Source: Paraburkholderia bannensis NBRC 103871
GTDB lineage: Bacteria; Pseudomonadota; Gammaproteobacteria; Burkholderiales; Burkholderiaceae
Reading direction: 5' to 3'
Assembly: GCF_000685015.1 (NCBI RefSeq)
Contig: NZ_BAYA01000032.1
Coordinates: 22,852 to 86,851, forward strand
DNA: 64,000 nucleotides
The notes beneath the pieces were generated by a model. It saw only the letters and a program-made list of their open reading frames with translations, did not search any database and was not told the origin of the DNA. Of the stretch, positions 1-8,398 are shown piece by piece; position 1 is the first letter of the stretch, and each line of letters starts with the position of its first letter. The position numbers and the translations under genes were made by a program.

Positions 1-1297
1 CGGTGCCCTGGGCGATCTCGTGCACGCTCGCATCGACGACCTGCTTGATTTCCTTCGCCGACGCCGCGCAACGCTGCGCGAGCATGCGCACCTCGCCTGC
101 GACCACGGCGAACGAGCGGCCCGCCTCGCCCGCGCGCGCGGCTTCGACGGCCGCATTGAGCGCAAGGATGTTGGTCTGGAAAGCGATGCCGTCGATCACG
201 CCGGTGATATCGGCGATGCGCTTCGAGGCGTCCGTGATGCCCGCCATCGTGCGCTCCATGCGGCCCGCGATCGAGCCGCCCTGGGCCGCGGCGTCCTGGG
301 CCTCGCGCGCCAGATCGAGGGCGCGCGTGCTGGCTTCGGCGTTGGCCTGCACGGTGGTGGTGAGCTGATCCATCGTGGCGGCGGTCTCTTCGAGCGAAGC
401 GGCCTGCAACTCGGTGCGGCGCGAGAGATCGAGATTGCCCGTCGAGATTTCGTGCGCGGCGTCGAGCATGCCGTCGATCTGCGAGCGCACGTCATAGACG
501 ATCGCCGTGAGGTTCGCCTGCAGCTGATTGAGCGCCTGCAGCACATCGCCGAGATCGTCCTTCGACGCGATGGCGAGCGACGCGGTCAGGTCGCCCGCGG
601 CCATGCGCGTGGAGGCCATCGACATCTGTTCGAGCGGCGCGCCCAGATGGCGCGTCGACAGGCGCCAGGCCGCGACGCTGCACACGGCGGCGGCGCCGAA
701 CGCACACCAGAACGGCGTGGGCGGCAGACCTTGCCAGGCGCCGAAACCCGCAGCCGCGAGCGCGGCGGGCACGAGCGCATAGCCGATGCCGATACGCGTG
801 GCGATCGGCAGGCGCATCAGCGACTTCGCCGCGCCGATGAGGCCGGTGCGCGTGAGATCGCCTTGTCGCAGACGCACGCCGCGCAGACGGCCTTCGCGCA
901 TCTGTGCGTAGAGCTGCTCGGCGTCGCGCACTTCCTCGCGGCTGGGCTTCACGCGCACGCTCAGATAGCCGACGACGGTGCCTTGTTCCGACACCGGCGT
1001 GACGTTCGCGCGCACCCAGTAGTGATCGCCGGACTTGCGGCGATTCTTTACGAGCGCAGTCCAGGGACGGCCCGAACCGATGGTCTCCCACATGTCGGCG
1101 AAGGCTTCGGCCGGCATGTCGGGATGGCGGATGATGTTATGCGCCTTGCCGATCAGTTCCTCTTTGGTGAAACCGGAAACGGCGACGAACGCGGGATTGC
1201 AATACTGAATGCGGCCCTTGAGATCGGTGGCCGAGACGAGCATCTGCGAAGCAGGGTAGTCGAACTCCTGCTGCGTGACGGGTTGGTTGTTGCGCAT
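1..1297 (-). CDS. PAS-containing methyl-accepting chemotaxis protein (3' end outside window)
   Basis: Aer-type chemoreceptor. The start (MRNNQPVTQQ) follows an AAGGAA ribosome site. Residues about 10-125 form a PAS sensor domain of the redox-sensing kind, with motifs such as GFTKEEL and NIIRHPDMP. Two short hydrophobic stretches, a HAMP-like linker and the receptor signalling domain follow, including the hairpin tip FQTNILALNAAVEAARAGEAGR. The reading frame runs off the left edge without a stop, so the C-terminus is missing. A near-consensus FliA promoter lies upstream, which links it to the flagellar regulon. The signalling tip is normal, so it should couple to CheW/CheA encoded elsewhere. 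What it senses (oxygen or redox) is inferred from the PAS family only. Confidence 0.9.
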   Translation of the reverse strand, partial: MRNNQPVTQQEFDYPASQMLVSATDLKGRIQYCNPAFVAVSGFTKEELIGKAHNIIRHPDMPAEAFADMWETIGSGRPWTALVKNRRKSGDHYWVRANVTPVSEQGTVVGYLSVRVKPSREEVRDAEQLYAQMREGRLRGVRLRQGDLTRTGLIGAAKSLMRLPIATRIGIGYALVPAALAAAGFGAWQGLPPTPFWCAFGAAAVCSVAAWRLSTRHLGAPLEQMSMASTRMAAGDLTASLAIASKDDLGDVLQALNQLQANLTAIVYDVRSQIDGMLDAAHEISTGNLDLSRRTELQAASLEETAATMDQLTTTVQANAEASTRALDLAREAQDAAAQGGSIAGRMERTMAGITDASKRIADITGVIDGIAFQTNILALNAAVEAARAGEAGRSFAVVAGEVRMLAQRCAASAKEIKQVVDASVHEIAQGT

Positions 1298-1344
1298 GGG
1301 ATTCCTTGCAGATCGGCCGCTCACGGCCCGACAACATGTCGGGA

Positions 1345-1372
1345 TTAACGGCATTTTCCCCATGATCTTTAG
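1345..1372 (-). promoter_or_regulatory. FliA (sigma-28) type promoter for the chemoreceptor
   Basis: Read on the minus strand, the sequence is CTAAA, then exactly 15 bases, then GCCGTTAA. The enterobacterial sigma-28 consensus is CTAAA-N15-GCCGATAA, so only one consensus base differs. It lies about 50 bases upstream of the start codon at 1297. The same stretch also holds a TTCCCC/GGGGAA inverted repeat. Confidence 0.75.
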
Positions 1373-1541
1373 GGGAATTGTTTGCGCCCATGTTCGATTC
1401 ATGGCGCATCGGTCTGCTGGGTGCTGCGGGGAATGCTTGCGTGATCAAGGAGTCTGGAGAGGGGGGTATGCGCGGGTTTGGGCTGGGAATGTGCGGGTAC
1501 ATGCGGCTCATCGCCCGTCGTCATGAGCCTCATGCGTTGCA

Positions 1542-1808
1542 TTAATCTTCTTTCGCCGCCGGACTCAACATCAAAATCGCGCTTACCCCATCGCTGGCAT
1601 CAATCGTCGAAGCCGCGCAATCGTGCAGGGCGATATCGAACTTGCCGTCCTTGAGATGAATCGTTGCGCTCCCATGCGGTTCGAACGTCAGGTTAGTCAC
1701 GAAGCTTTGATCGGATTGCTCACACGCGACATGAGAGAGCGCCAGTGCATTCACGAAGATCGCGCCGAGCGGCTTCTGCTGTTCGAGATTGTCTTTGCTC
1801 TGCTTCAT
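1542..1808 (-). CDS. small hypothetical protein, 88 aa
   Basis: Small soluble protein that I do not recognise. The start was chosen at MKQSKDNLEQ because AAGGAG sits just upstream; the longer open frame upstream has no such site. It has no signal peptide or membrane segment and has two cysteines (CEQS and HDCA). Its middle (TNLTFEPHGSATIHLKDG) looks like beta strands. Codon use is normal for the window. It lies in the same direction as, and downstream of, another small gene at 1928-2119, and the two might be cotranscribed. Confidence 0.6.
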   Translation of the reverse strand: MKQSKDNLEQQKPLGAIFVNALALSHVACEQSDQSFVTNLTFEPHGSATIHLKDGKFDIALHDCAASTIDASDGVSAILMLSPAAKED

Positions 1809-1927
1809 TCGGTTGACTCCTTGCTGCCGGGAGATCCGGCGATGTCGAAACAGATCGTAGGCGCGCGGGGAACCAGGCAACATAGAAGGAATGCGAAACA
1901 TCGCTCCGTGGAAGGCCAACGTGTTGC

Positions 1928-2119
1928 TCAATGAGAGGGGATCAGCGCGGCCACAGTCAGTAGCGCCGTTGCCAGCAAGACAATGGCGATTCCCGCTGTG
2001 CGCAGGGCGACGCGTCGACGCTCGACACGGGGATCGGATGAAGGCATGAACAGGACGACGACGCCGGCCAGCACGACTGTCGATACGAGAATTGCACGGA
2101 ACAAGATGGGACAGGCCAC
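1928..2119 (-). CDS. small two-helix membrane protein, 63 aa
   Basis: Predicted inner-membrane protein with two hydrophobic helices (about residues 8-25 and 42-59) joined by a charged loop SSDPRVERRR. The GTG start at 2119 was chosen because AGGAG lies 7 bases upstream. The longer frame to 2182 starts without a good ribosome site. Function is unknown. The pattern of two helices and a basic loop is common in small stress or envelope proteins, which is not enough to name it. Confidence 0.5.
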   Translation of the reverse strand: MACPILFRAILVSTVVLAGVVVLFMPSSDPRVERRRVALRTAGIAIVLLATALLTVAALIPSH

Positions 2120-2655
2120 GATGCGGCTCCTGATGGATAAGACGGGGAGCCATATCGTAGAAATGCGCGCTACCGAAGCCAATCATATAAATTCGAAAGT
2201 GCAGTTGCAGCGCAGCGTCACACGCTGGTTTTGCGGGTTTCGAGGAACATTTAAATCATCAGCAATACGAATTAAATTCGGGCGAATGGCGCGATTTAAA
2301 CCCGGCTCAAGCAACCAGAGAAATGGCTTTTAATCAGACAAATAAAGCCGATAAATTACATTTATCAATCTCAATACTTACATTTTCATTAAGCAAGGCG
2401 AAATCGAAAAATCCTTACTCGATGTAGCTGAAATGCATCAATCAATTGAAATAAAAAGTAACTTCTGGAATGATATCGATTCTCATTCTCTCGGCGACCT
2501 CACGACGGTTGGCCGGGTTTTAATTCAAGAATAGCCAGCCTCGTCGATCCCTGTGCGCCATTGGGGGCGGCACGCCAGCCACCGCCATCCAGGCCGAACG
2601 CGCCTCCATCGCGCGCTCTACCGGCCGGATTTTTCTTTCGCCGCACAGGGAACCC
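2120..2655. other. AT-rich intergenic region upstream of the siderophore receptor
   Basis: No convincing gene. Bases about 2180-2500 are clearly more AT-rich than the flanks, with many AAAT and TTTA runs. The region carries the Fur box at 2469-2487 and must contain the promoter of the TonB-dependent receptor gene. Short reading frames here have no ribosome site and odd composition. Confidence 0.6.
2469..2487. promoter_or_regulatory. Fur box
   Basis: The sequence AATGATATCGATTCTCATT matches the Fur operator. Its core TGATATC-G-ATTCTCA differs from the 7-1-7 consensus TGATAAT-A-ATTATCA at only a few positions. It lies about 170 bases upstream of an outer-membrane siderophore receptor, which is the expected place for iron repression. 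Confidence 0.75.
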
Positions 2656-4890
2656 ATGTTGAACAGGACGCCGCTCGCGAGTGCCCTCGCGCTAGCTTTT
2701 GCCTTGCCGTTTGCTTCTTCCGCGCTCGCCCAGAGCGCGCCTGCCGTTGCCGCCCCGGGTGCTGCCGCCACGTCGGCCGCGCCGGCTGCTTCGAGCCAGG
2801 CCGCTTCGCAGGCAAACACCAGGGCCAAGGCCGATGACAACGGCACGCTGCCCGCCGTCGCCGTCTCCGGGCAGGCCGCGCCGCAGGACTTCCAGGCCGA
2901 GAAATCGACCGTCGGCGCCAAGACGCCCACGGCGCTGCGCGACATTCCGCAGACGGTGACGGTCATCAACAAGGCGCTGATCCAGTCGCAGGGCGCGACC
3001 TCGTTCCAGGACGCGCTGCGCAACGCGCCGGGCATCACCATCGGCGGCGCGGAGGGCGGGCAGATCGGCAACAACATCAACCTGCGCGGCTTCACGGCGC
3101 AGAACGACATCTATCTCGACGGCTTCCGCGACCGCAACCAGTACTACCGCGACACCTTCGACCTGGAGTCGATCGAGGTGCTGTATGGCCCGTCGTCGAT
3201 GTTGTTCGGGCGCGGCTCCACGGGCGGCGTGATCAATCAGGTGTCCAAGCAGGCCGGTCTCAAGCCGCTCACCGAAGTCTCGTCGACCATCGGCACCAAC
3301 GACCGTTATCGCGCGACGCTCGACGTCGATCGCCCGCTTGGCGACCATGCGGCGTTCCGGCTGAACGCGTTCGGCCAGTCGCTGGGTTCGACGCGCGACG
3401 AGATGATGAACAAGGACTACGGTTTCGCGCCCACGCTGCGCTTCGGCATCGGCACGCCCACTGAAGTGACGCTGTCGGCGCTGATCCAGCACAACTACGA
3501 CCAGCCCGATTACGGCGTGCAGGCGATCAACGGCCATGCGTTCTCGCCGTCCAGGAGCACGTATTACGGCCTGACCGACGATCGTACGATCCAGGACGTG
3601 CAGACCGTTTCGGCGCGCATCGATCACAAGTTCAACGACCAGTTCAAGATCAGCAACCAGACCGAGTTCTCGCACTCGCTCACCGATGCACGCGAGACCG
3701 CCGCGCAAGCGGTGCTGACGGGGCCGCTTTCGACCAGCACGGCGCTGAAGAACGGCAACTACACGTCGCTGCCGCTTTCGGATCTGTACGTGAAGTTGCA
3801 GAGCCACGATCGCGTGATCGAAAACCACTCGGTCTACAACGATACGATGGCGCAGTACAAGTTCAACACGGGCTTCGTGAAGCACGAGATGATCGCGGGC
3901 GTCGAGGTGGGCCACGACAGCTACACGAACCAGGCCTACACGCGCAACAACCTGCCGATCGTTTCGCTGCTCGACCCCGTCTATATTCCGACGCCTTCGA
4001 ACGTCACGACGACGGTCGGCAACCACGCGGAATCGGGCGCGACCACGCTGGCCGCGTACTTCAACGAAACGATGTCGCTGGGCGAGCACTGGAAACTGAT
4101 TGGCGGCGTGCGCTGGGATCGCTTCCAGGCGCACATTACGAACTCGATCAGTGCTCCGAACTATGCGGCGCAGACCAACACGTTCACGAGCGTGCGCGCG
4201 GGCGCGATCTATCAGCCGACCGACTGGCAATCGTATTACTTCTCGTACGGCACGTCGTTCGATCCGTCGCTCGAAGCGATGACCGTCACGAATACCACGC
4301 AGGGCCTCGCGCCCGAGCACACCAAGTCGTATGAAGTGGGCGGCAAGTGGGATCTGCTGGGCGGCAACCTGTCGGTGACGTCGGCGTTCTTCCAGCAGGA
4401 AATGGATAACGCGCGCACGCAGACCTCGACCGGCGAATACACGCTTGAAGGCGACATTCGCGTGCGCGGCTTCCAGGCCGGCGCGACGGGCCACATCACC
4501 GACAAGTTGCAGGTGTTCGCGGGCTATACCTATATGGACGGCATCGTGCTCAAGGCTGCCGACGGCACCCAGGGCAAGACGCCGGCGAACACGCCGCGCA
4601 ATACCTTCACGCTGTGGACGACCTACGCGTTCACGCCGCATTGGGAAGTGGGCGGCGGCCCGACCTATATGTCGTCGCGCTACGCAGCCAACACGAACTA
4701 CGTGCAGGTGGGCGGATACACGCGCTGGGACGCAATGGCCGAGTATCACGAGAAGAAGTGGGACGCGCGCCTCAATTTGCTGAACCTGACGAACAAGTTT
4801 TACTATGACGCCCTCATCCAGTCGGATGGCGGACGTTCGGTGCCGGGCGTCGGCCGTACGTTGCTCGCGACGTTCGACTACCGCTTTTAA
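2656..4890 (+). CDS. TonB-dependent siderophore receptor
   Basis: Outer-membrane receptor that imports a ferric siderophore using TonB energy. It has 744 residues, typical for the family. Residues 1-26 form a signal peptide (ending ALAQ), followed by an Ala-rich linker, a TonB-box-like stretch (LPAVAVSG), a plug domain with LRDIPQTVTVI, NINLRGF and YGPSSMLFGRGSTGG, and a 22-strand barrel ending in aromatic DYRF. A Fur box upstream and the PiuC and PepSY genes downstream fit iron-starvation expression. A terminator-like hairpin at 4942-4965 separates it from the next gene. The actual siderophore cannot be told from the sequence. Confidence 0.95.
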   Translation: MLNRTPLASALALAFALPFASSALAQSAPAVAAPGAAATSAAPAASSQAASQANTRAKADDNGTLPAVAVSGQAAPQDFQAEKSTVGAKTPTALRDIPQTVTVINKALIQSQGATSFQDALRNAPGITIGGAEGGQIGNNINLRGFTAQNDIYLDGFRDRNQYYRDTFDLESIEVLYGPSSMLFGRGSTGGVINQVSKQAGLKPLTEVSSTIGTNDRYRATLDVDRPLGDHAAFRLNAFGQSLGSTRDEMMNKDYGFAPTLRFGIGTPTEVTLSALIQHNYDQPDYGVQAINGHAFSPSRSTYYGLTDDRTIQDVQTVSARIDHKFNDQFKISNQTEFSHSLTDARETAAQAVLTGPLSTSTALKNGNYTSLPLSDLYVKLQSHDRVIENHSVYNDTMAQYKFNTGFVKHEMIAGVEVGHDSYTNQAYTRNNLPIVSLLDPVYIPTPSNVTTTVGNHAESGATTLAAYFNETMSLGEHWKLIGGVRWDRFQAHITNSISAPNYAAQTNTFTSVRAGAIYQPTDWQSYYFSYGTSFDPSLEAMTVTNTTQGLAPEHTKSYEVGGKWDLLGGNLSVTSAFFQQEMDNARTQTSTGEYTLEGDIRVRGFQAGATGHITDKLQVFAGYTYMDGIVLKAADGTQGKTPANTPRNTFTLWTTYAFTPHWEVGGGPTYMSSRYAANTNYVQVGGYTRWDAMAEYHEKKWDARLNLLNLTNKFYYDALIQSDGGRSVPGVGRTLLATFDYRF

Positions 4891-4941
4891 ACGGTACGTT
4901 TCGTAACCGGCGCTAATGAAGTCTCCACGCCGGTGTCACGC

Positions 4942-4965
4942 AAAGCCCGCATGATTGCGGGCTTT
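4942..4965 (+). terminator. Rho-independent terminator after the siderophore receptor
   Basis: AAAGCCCGC and GCGGGCTTT form a perfect 9-bp stem with a 6-base loop, followed by TTTGTG. It sits 50 bases after the receptor stop codon, so it may end or attenuate transcription before the hydroxylase gene. Confidence 0.75.
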
Positions 4966-5054
4966 TGTGCGTCCGTACCCTCTGTAATGCCGCGTAATGA
5001 AGGCTGCGCGAAGCCAGCGCGCAGATCGCACGCAACCAGCGAAGGAAAACGACG

Positions 5055-5738
5055 ATGCTGATTCATGTTCCAAACGTCTTGACGCCCGAACAGGTGCAGG
5101 CGATACGCGCGCGTCTGGACAACGCAGGCGATGCCTGGGTCGATGGCCGGGCGACGGCGGGCTGGCAGGGTGCGCCCGTGAAGCGCAATCAGCAGATCGC
5201 CGAGCACACGCCGCTGGCACGCGAACTGGGCGACATCGTGCTTGCTGCGATCGAACGCAATCCGCTGTTCATCAGCGCCGCGCTGCCTAACCAGGTGTAC
5301 CCGCCGCTGTTCAATCGCTACGAAGGCGGCATGACGTTCGGCTCGCATGTCGACGGCGCGGTGCGCGTGCTGCCCAACGGCATGAAGCTGCGCACCGATG
5401 TATCGGCGACGCTGTTTCTTTCCGCGCCCGATGAATACGACGGCGGCGAGCTGGTCGTCGAGGACACCTATGGCGTGCAGGAAGTGAAGCTGCCGGCGGG
5501 CGACATGATCGTCTATCCGGCCACGAGCCTGCATCAGGTGAATCCGGTCACGCGCGGCGTGCGCGTGGGCAGCTTTTTCTGGGTGCAGAGTCTCGTGCGC
5601 GACGACACCAAACGCGCGCTGCTGTTCGACATGGACACCGCCATTCAACGCCTGAACGCGAGCGACGCGGACGCGCAGGCGCGCCGCAGCCTCGTGGGCT
5701 GTTATCACAATCTTTTGCGTATCTGGAGTGAGACGTGA
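5055..5738 (+). CDS. piuC: Fe(II)/2-oxoglutarate-dependent PKHD-type hydroxylase
   Basis: 227-residue oxygenase of the PiuC/YbiX family, found next to iron-regulated TonB receptors. The prolyl-4-hydroxylase-like fold carries the iron ligands H98 and D100 (SHVDG) and H160 (SLHQVNP), with R170 as the likely 2-oxoglutarate ligand. The C-terminal part (LVRDDTKRALLFDMD) is typical of the family. It is preceded by AAGGAAAACGACG. Its stop overlaps the GTG start of the next gene by four bases, so those two are translationally coupled. The substrate is unknown; modification of a siderophore or receptor-linked factor is an inference from context. Confidence 0.9.
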   Translation: MLIHVPNVLTPEQVQAIRARLDNAGDAWVDGRATAGWQGAPVKRNQQIAEHTPLARELGDIVLAAIERNPLFISAALPNQVYPPLFNRYEGGMTFGSHVDGAVRVLPNGMKLRTDVSATLFLSAPDEYDGGELVVEDTYGVQEVKLPAGDMIVYPATSLHQVNPVTRGVRVGSFFWVQSLVRDDTKRALLFDMDTAIQRLNASDADAQARRSLVGCYHNLLRIWSET

Positions 5739-6418
5739 GTTCTACTGAAAGCGCTGTATTTCTCGACGATCAGCAACGTAGCGAACGCGCGAAGCGTTCG
5801 CGCCGCGCTACCTTCATCAAGTGGCTGCGCAAGGTGCATGGCTGGGTGGGGCTGTGGGGCGCAGCGCTCGGCCTGCTGTTCGGCGTGACGGGGTTCGTGC
5901 TCAATCACCGCATGGAGCCGCTGCGTATTTCGCCGGGTGCGCCGCAGGTTTCGTCGATGCAGCTCGACGTGCCCGATCCCGCGCCCGAAACGCCGCGCGA
6001 CATGGTCAAGTGGCTCAGGTCGCAGCCCGACCTGAAACTGCCGCAGCGCATGGGCCGCGTGCAGAAGGAGCCCGAGCGCAAGGTGGCCTGGGGCGACCGC
6101 ACGACGGTTCAGCCCGAGCACTGGCAGATGATGTTCACGGCGCCGCACGAGACCGTGACGGCGGAATACTGGGTCGGCGACGATGCCGTCACGCTCAAGC
6201 GCAACGACAATTCGCTGATGGCGACCATCACGAACCTGCACAAGGGCGTGGGCATGAGCATCGGCTGGGTGCTGTTCATCGACACCTTCGCGGGCGCGCT
6301 CATTTTGCTGTCGCTCACGGGCGTGCTGCTGTGGACTGAACTGAACAAGCGCAAGACGGTGGGCGCCGTGCTGGTCATCGGCTCGATCGTCGTCGCGGTT
6401 TGCGTCGGGCTGGCTTGA
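5735..6418 (+). CDS. PepSY-associated membrane protein
   Basis: 227-residue inner-membrane protein. A membrane helix near residues 30-50 (WVGLWGAALGLLFGVTGFVL) is followed by a periplasmic region with the PepSY-like stretch and then two C-terminal helices (FIDTFAGALILLSLTGVLLW and VLVIGSIVVAVCVGLA). Members often sit with siderophore receptors and PiuC, and some act as ferric-siderophore reductases; that role is inferred here. GTG start overlapping the previous stop (GTGA). It ends just before a convergent LysR gene. Confidence 0.85.
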   Translation: MSSTESAVFLDDQQRSERAKRSRRATFIKWLRKVHGWVGLWGAALGLLFGVTGFVLNHRMEPLRISPGAPQVSSMQLDVPDPAPETPRDMVKWLRSQPDLKLPQRMGRVQKEPERKVAWGDRTTVQPEHWQMMFTAPHETVTAEYWVGDDAVTLKRNDNSLMATITNLHKGVGMSIGWVLFIDTFAGALILLSLTGVLLWTELNKRKTVGAVLVIGSIVVAVCVGLA

Positions 6419-6422
6419 GTTT

Positions 6423-7361
6423 TTACGCCGTTTGAGCCGGTTGCGACGTGTCGCCCAGGTGTTGCGCGAGATAGTCGATAAACGCGCGCACCTTGGGCGG
6501 CAAGAACCGGTTGGGCGGATAGAGGAGCCACACCGGGCCCATATAGGCGCGCGCCTCGAACGTCCATTGCGGCAACACCTGCACGAGACGGCCGTCGCGC
6601 AACGCCTCGGCGGCCGTGAAATCGGGCAGGCAGGCGATGCCCCAATCCTCCAGCGCCGCTTCGAACCGCGCGCCCGCGTGGTTCGCGATATAGCGGCCTT
6701 TCACCTCGACGGTCTGCGTTTGCGCGGCCTGGCGCAGACGCCAGCGATGATCGTCGGCGGTTTCTCCCAGCCATAGGCAATCGTGTTGCGCGAGCTCGCG
6801 CGGCGTGCCCGGCGCACCGCGCGCCGCCAGATAGCCGGGCGACGCGCAGAGCAGCCAGTGCACCGCGCCAAGCTGGCGCGCCGCGAGTCCGGGCGGCGGC
6901 GTGCGCGTCGGGCGGATCACGAGGTCGAGGCCGTCGCGCAGCGGATCGACGTCGTGGTCGGTAAAGACCAGTTGCACGTCCACTTCAGCGAATGCGCGCA
7001 GAAAACCCGGAATCAGCGGATGAATCACGGTCTTTGCGTAGGCCGTGGGCGCGGCCACGCTCACGCGGCCCTGTGGCTTGCCGGCGAGTTGCCCCGCCGC
7101 GTCGACCGCTCCCGCCGCCGCGCCGACCATGTCGCGGCAATGCCGATAGACCTGCTCGCCCGATTCGGTCACGCGAATCTGGCGCGTCGAGCGCTCCAGT
7201 AACCGCGCGCCCAGTGCTTCTTCCAGGCGTTTGATCTGGCGGCTGACCGTGGATGGCGTGCTGCCCAGCTGGCGCGCGGCCACCGAGAAGTTGCCGGCCT
7301 CGACGACCCGCGCAAAGGTCGCGAGGTCGGGCAGCAGGGCGAAAAGGTCGGTTGAGTTCAT
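6423..7361 (-). CDS. LysR-family transcriptional regulator
   Basis: 312-residue LysR regulator. The N-terminal winged helix-turn-helix (FARVVEAGNFSVAARQLGS, then STVSRQIKRLEEALG) is followed by a substrate-binding domain ending in LPPKVRAFIDYLAQ. It is the CrgA/AaeR-like subgroup by its start LPDLATFARVVE. I took the start at MNSTDLFALL because the extra upstream residues (MHIFYAPYAQ) are not family-like, though no strong ribosome site marks it. It is divergent from the EamA transporter gene at 7463, which is the likely regulatory target. Confidence 0.9.
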   Translation of the reverse strand: MNSTDLFALLPDLATFARVVEAGNFSVAARQLGSTPSTVSRQIKRLEEALGARLLERSTRQIRVTESGEQVYRHCRDMVGAAAGAVDAAGQLAGKPQGRVSVAAPTAYAKTVIHPLIPGFLRAFAEVDVQLVFTDHDVDPLRDGLDLVIRPTRTPPPGLAARQLGAVHWLLCASPGYLAARGAPGTPRELAQHDCLWLGETADDHRWRLRQAAQTQTVEVKGRYIANHAGARFEAALEDWGIACLPDFTAAEALRDGRLVQVLPQWTFEARAYMGPVWLLYPPNRFLPPKVRAFIDYLAQHLGDTSQPAQTA

Positions 7362-7462
7362 CTGTGCGTACGGAGCATAAAAGATGTGCACGGCAGCCCG
7401 ATTATCGCCGTGGACGCAAAGCAGGACAATGGCCGCTCCCGCCCTTCACGAGGTTCCCTCCC

Positions 7463-8398
7463 ATGTTTTCGCGCTTCGCCCGCCTGATGCATCTCGCCGA
7501 CTGGCTGCTGCTCGCCGTCGCCTTCGTCTGGGGTACGAGTTACGGCGTGGTCAAGCACGCGCTGGCGTTTTATCCGGTTTTGGGGTTGCTGGCGCTGAGG
7601 TTCGGCATCACGTTCGTGCTGCTCGCGCCCGCGTTGCGCACGTTGCGTCATGCGTCGCGGCGCGCGCTCGGCGGCGCGCTGCTGGCGGGCGCGTTGCTGC
7701 TCGGCATCTTTCTGTGCGAGACCTTCGGGGTGATGCTCACGCGCGCGTCGAACGCGGCGTTTCTCATCAGTCTGTGCGTCGTGCTGACGCCGCTGGTGGA
7801 GTGGGCGATGTTGCGGCGGCGTCCCGCGCGTGCGGAATGGCTGGCCGTCGCAGCGTCGCTGGCGGGCGCCTGGCTGCTGACCGGCGGCGCATATGTGCCG
7901 AATGCGGGAGACGCGTTGATCCTGCTGGCGGCGCTGCTACGGGCGGTTTCGGTTTGCGTGACGAAGCGCGTGATGCGCGACGCCGCGCTGGCTCCGCTCG
8001 CGGTGACGGCGGTGCAGGCAGGCTGCGTGGCGTTCGGCAGCGCCTTGCTTGCGCTGGTGTTCGCGCCGCAGCAATTGCATGCTTTGCCGACGTTCGCGGG
8101 CCATGGCGCGTTCTGGGCAAGCGTGGCGTGGCTCGTGCTGGCCTGCACGCTGTTCGCCTTCTTCATCCAGAACTACGCCGTGCGCCGCAGCAGCCCGACG
8201 CGCGTGGCCTTGCTGATGGGCAGCGAACCGGCGTTCGGCGCGCTGTTCGCCTGCGTGTGGCTCGGCGAACGGCTGAGCACGGCGGCGTGGATCGGCGGCG
8301 CGCTGATCGTCGTGGCGTCGCTGCTCGCCACCGTGCAATGGCAGCGCGTGAGCCTCAGTCCTTCACGCCGCGCCGGCGCAGCAAATACGTATCCATGA
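7463..8398 (+). CDS. EamA/DMT-family transporter
   Basis: Inner-membrane drug/metabolite exporter with about ten hydrophobic helices in 311 residues, arranged as two EamA repeats. The start MFSRFARLMH was chosen because GAGG lies nearby and the hydrophobic region begins directly after it. It is divergent from the LysR gene at 6423-7361. Its last 44 bases overlap the 3' end of cobF on the other strand. The substrate cannot be predicted. Confidence 0.88.
   Translation: MFSRFARLMHLADWLLLAVAFVWGTSYGVVKHALAFYPVLGLLALRFGITFVLLAPALRTLRHASRRALGGALLAGALLLGIFLCETFGVMLTRASNAAFLISLCVVLTPLVEWAMLRRRPARAEWLAVAASLAGAWLLTGGAYVPNAGDALILLAALLRAVSVCVTKRVMRDAALAPLAVTAVQAGCVAFGSALLALVFAPQQLHALPTFAGHGAFWASVAWLVLACTLFAFFIQNYAVRRSSPTRVALLMGSEPAFGALFACVWLGERLSTAAWIGGALIVVASLLATVQWQRVSLSPSRRAGAANTYP

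Noticed and set aside
20..1348. A 442-codon frame on the plus strand
   Set aside because: It is the mirror of the chemoreceptor gene; its sequence is Arg/Ala/His-rich and has no domain.
1356..1377. TTCCCC/GGGGAA inverted repeat as a terminator
   Set aside because: No T run, and it overlaps the FliA-type promoter, which explains the bases better.
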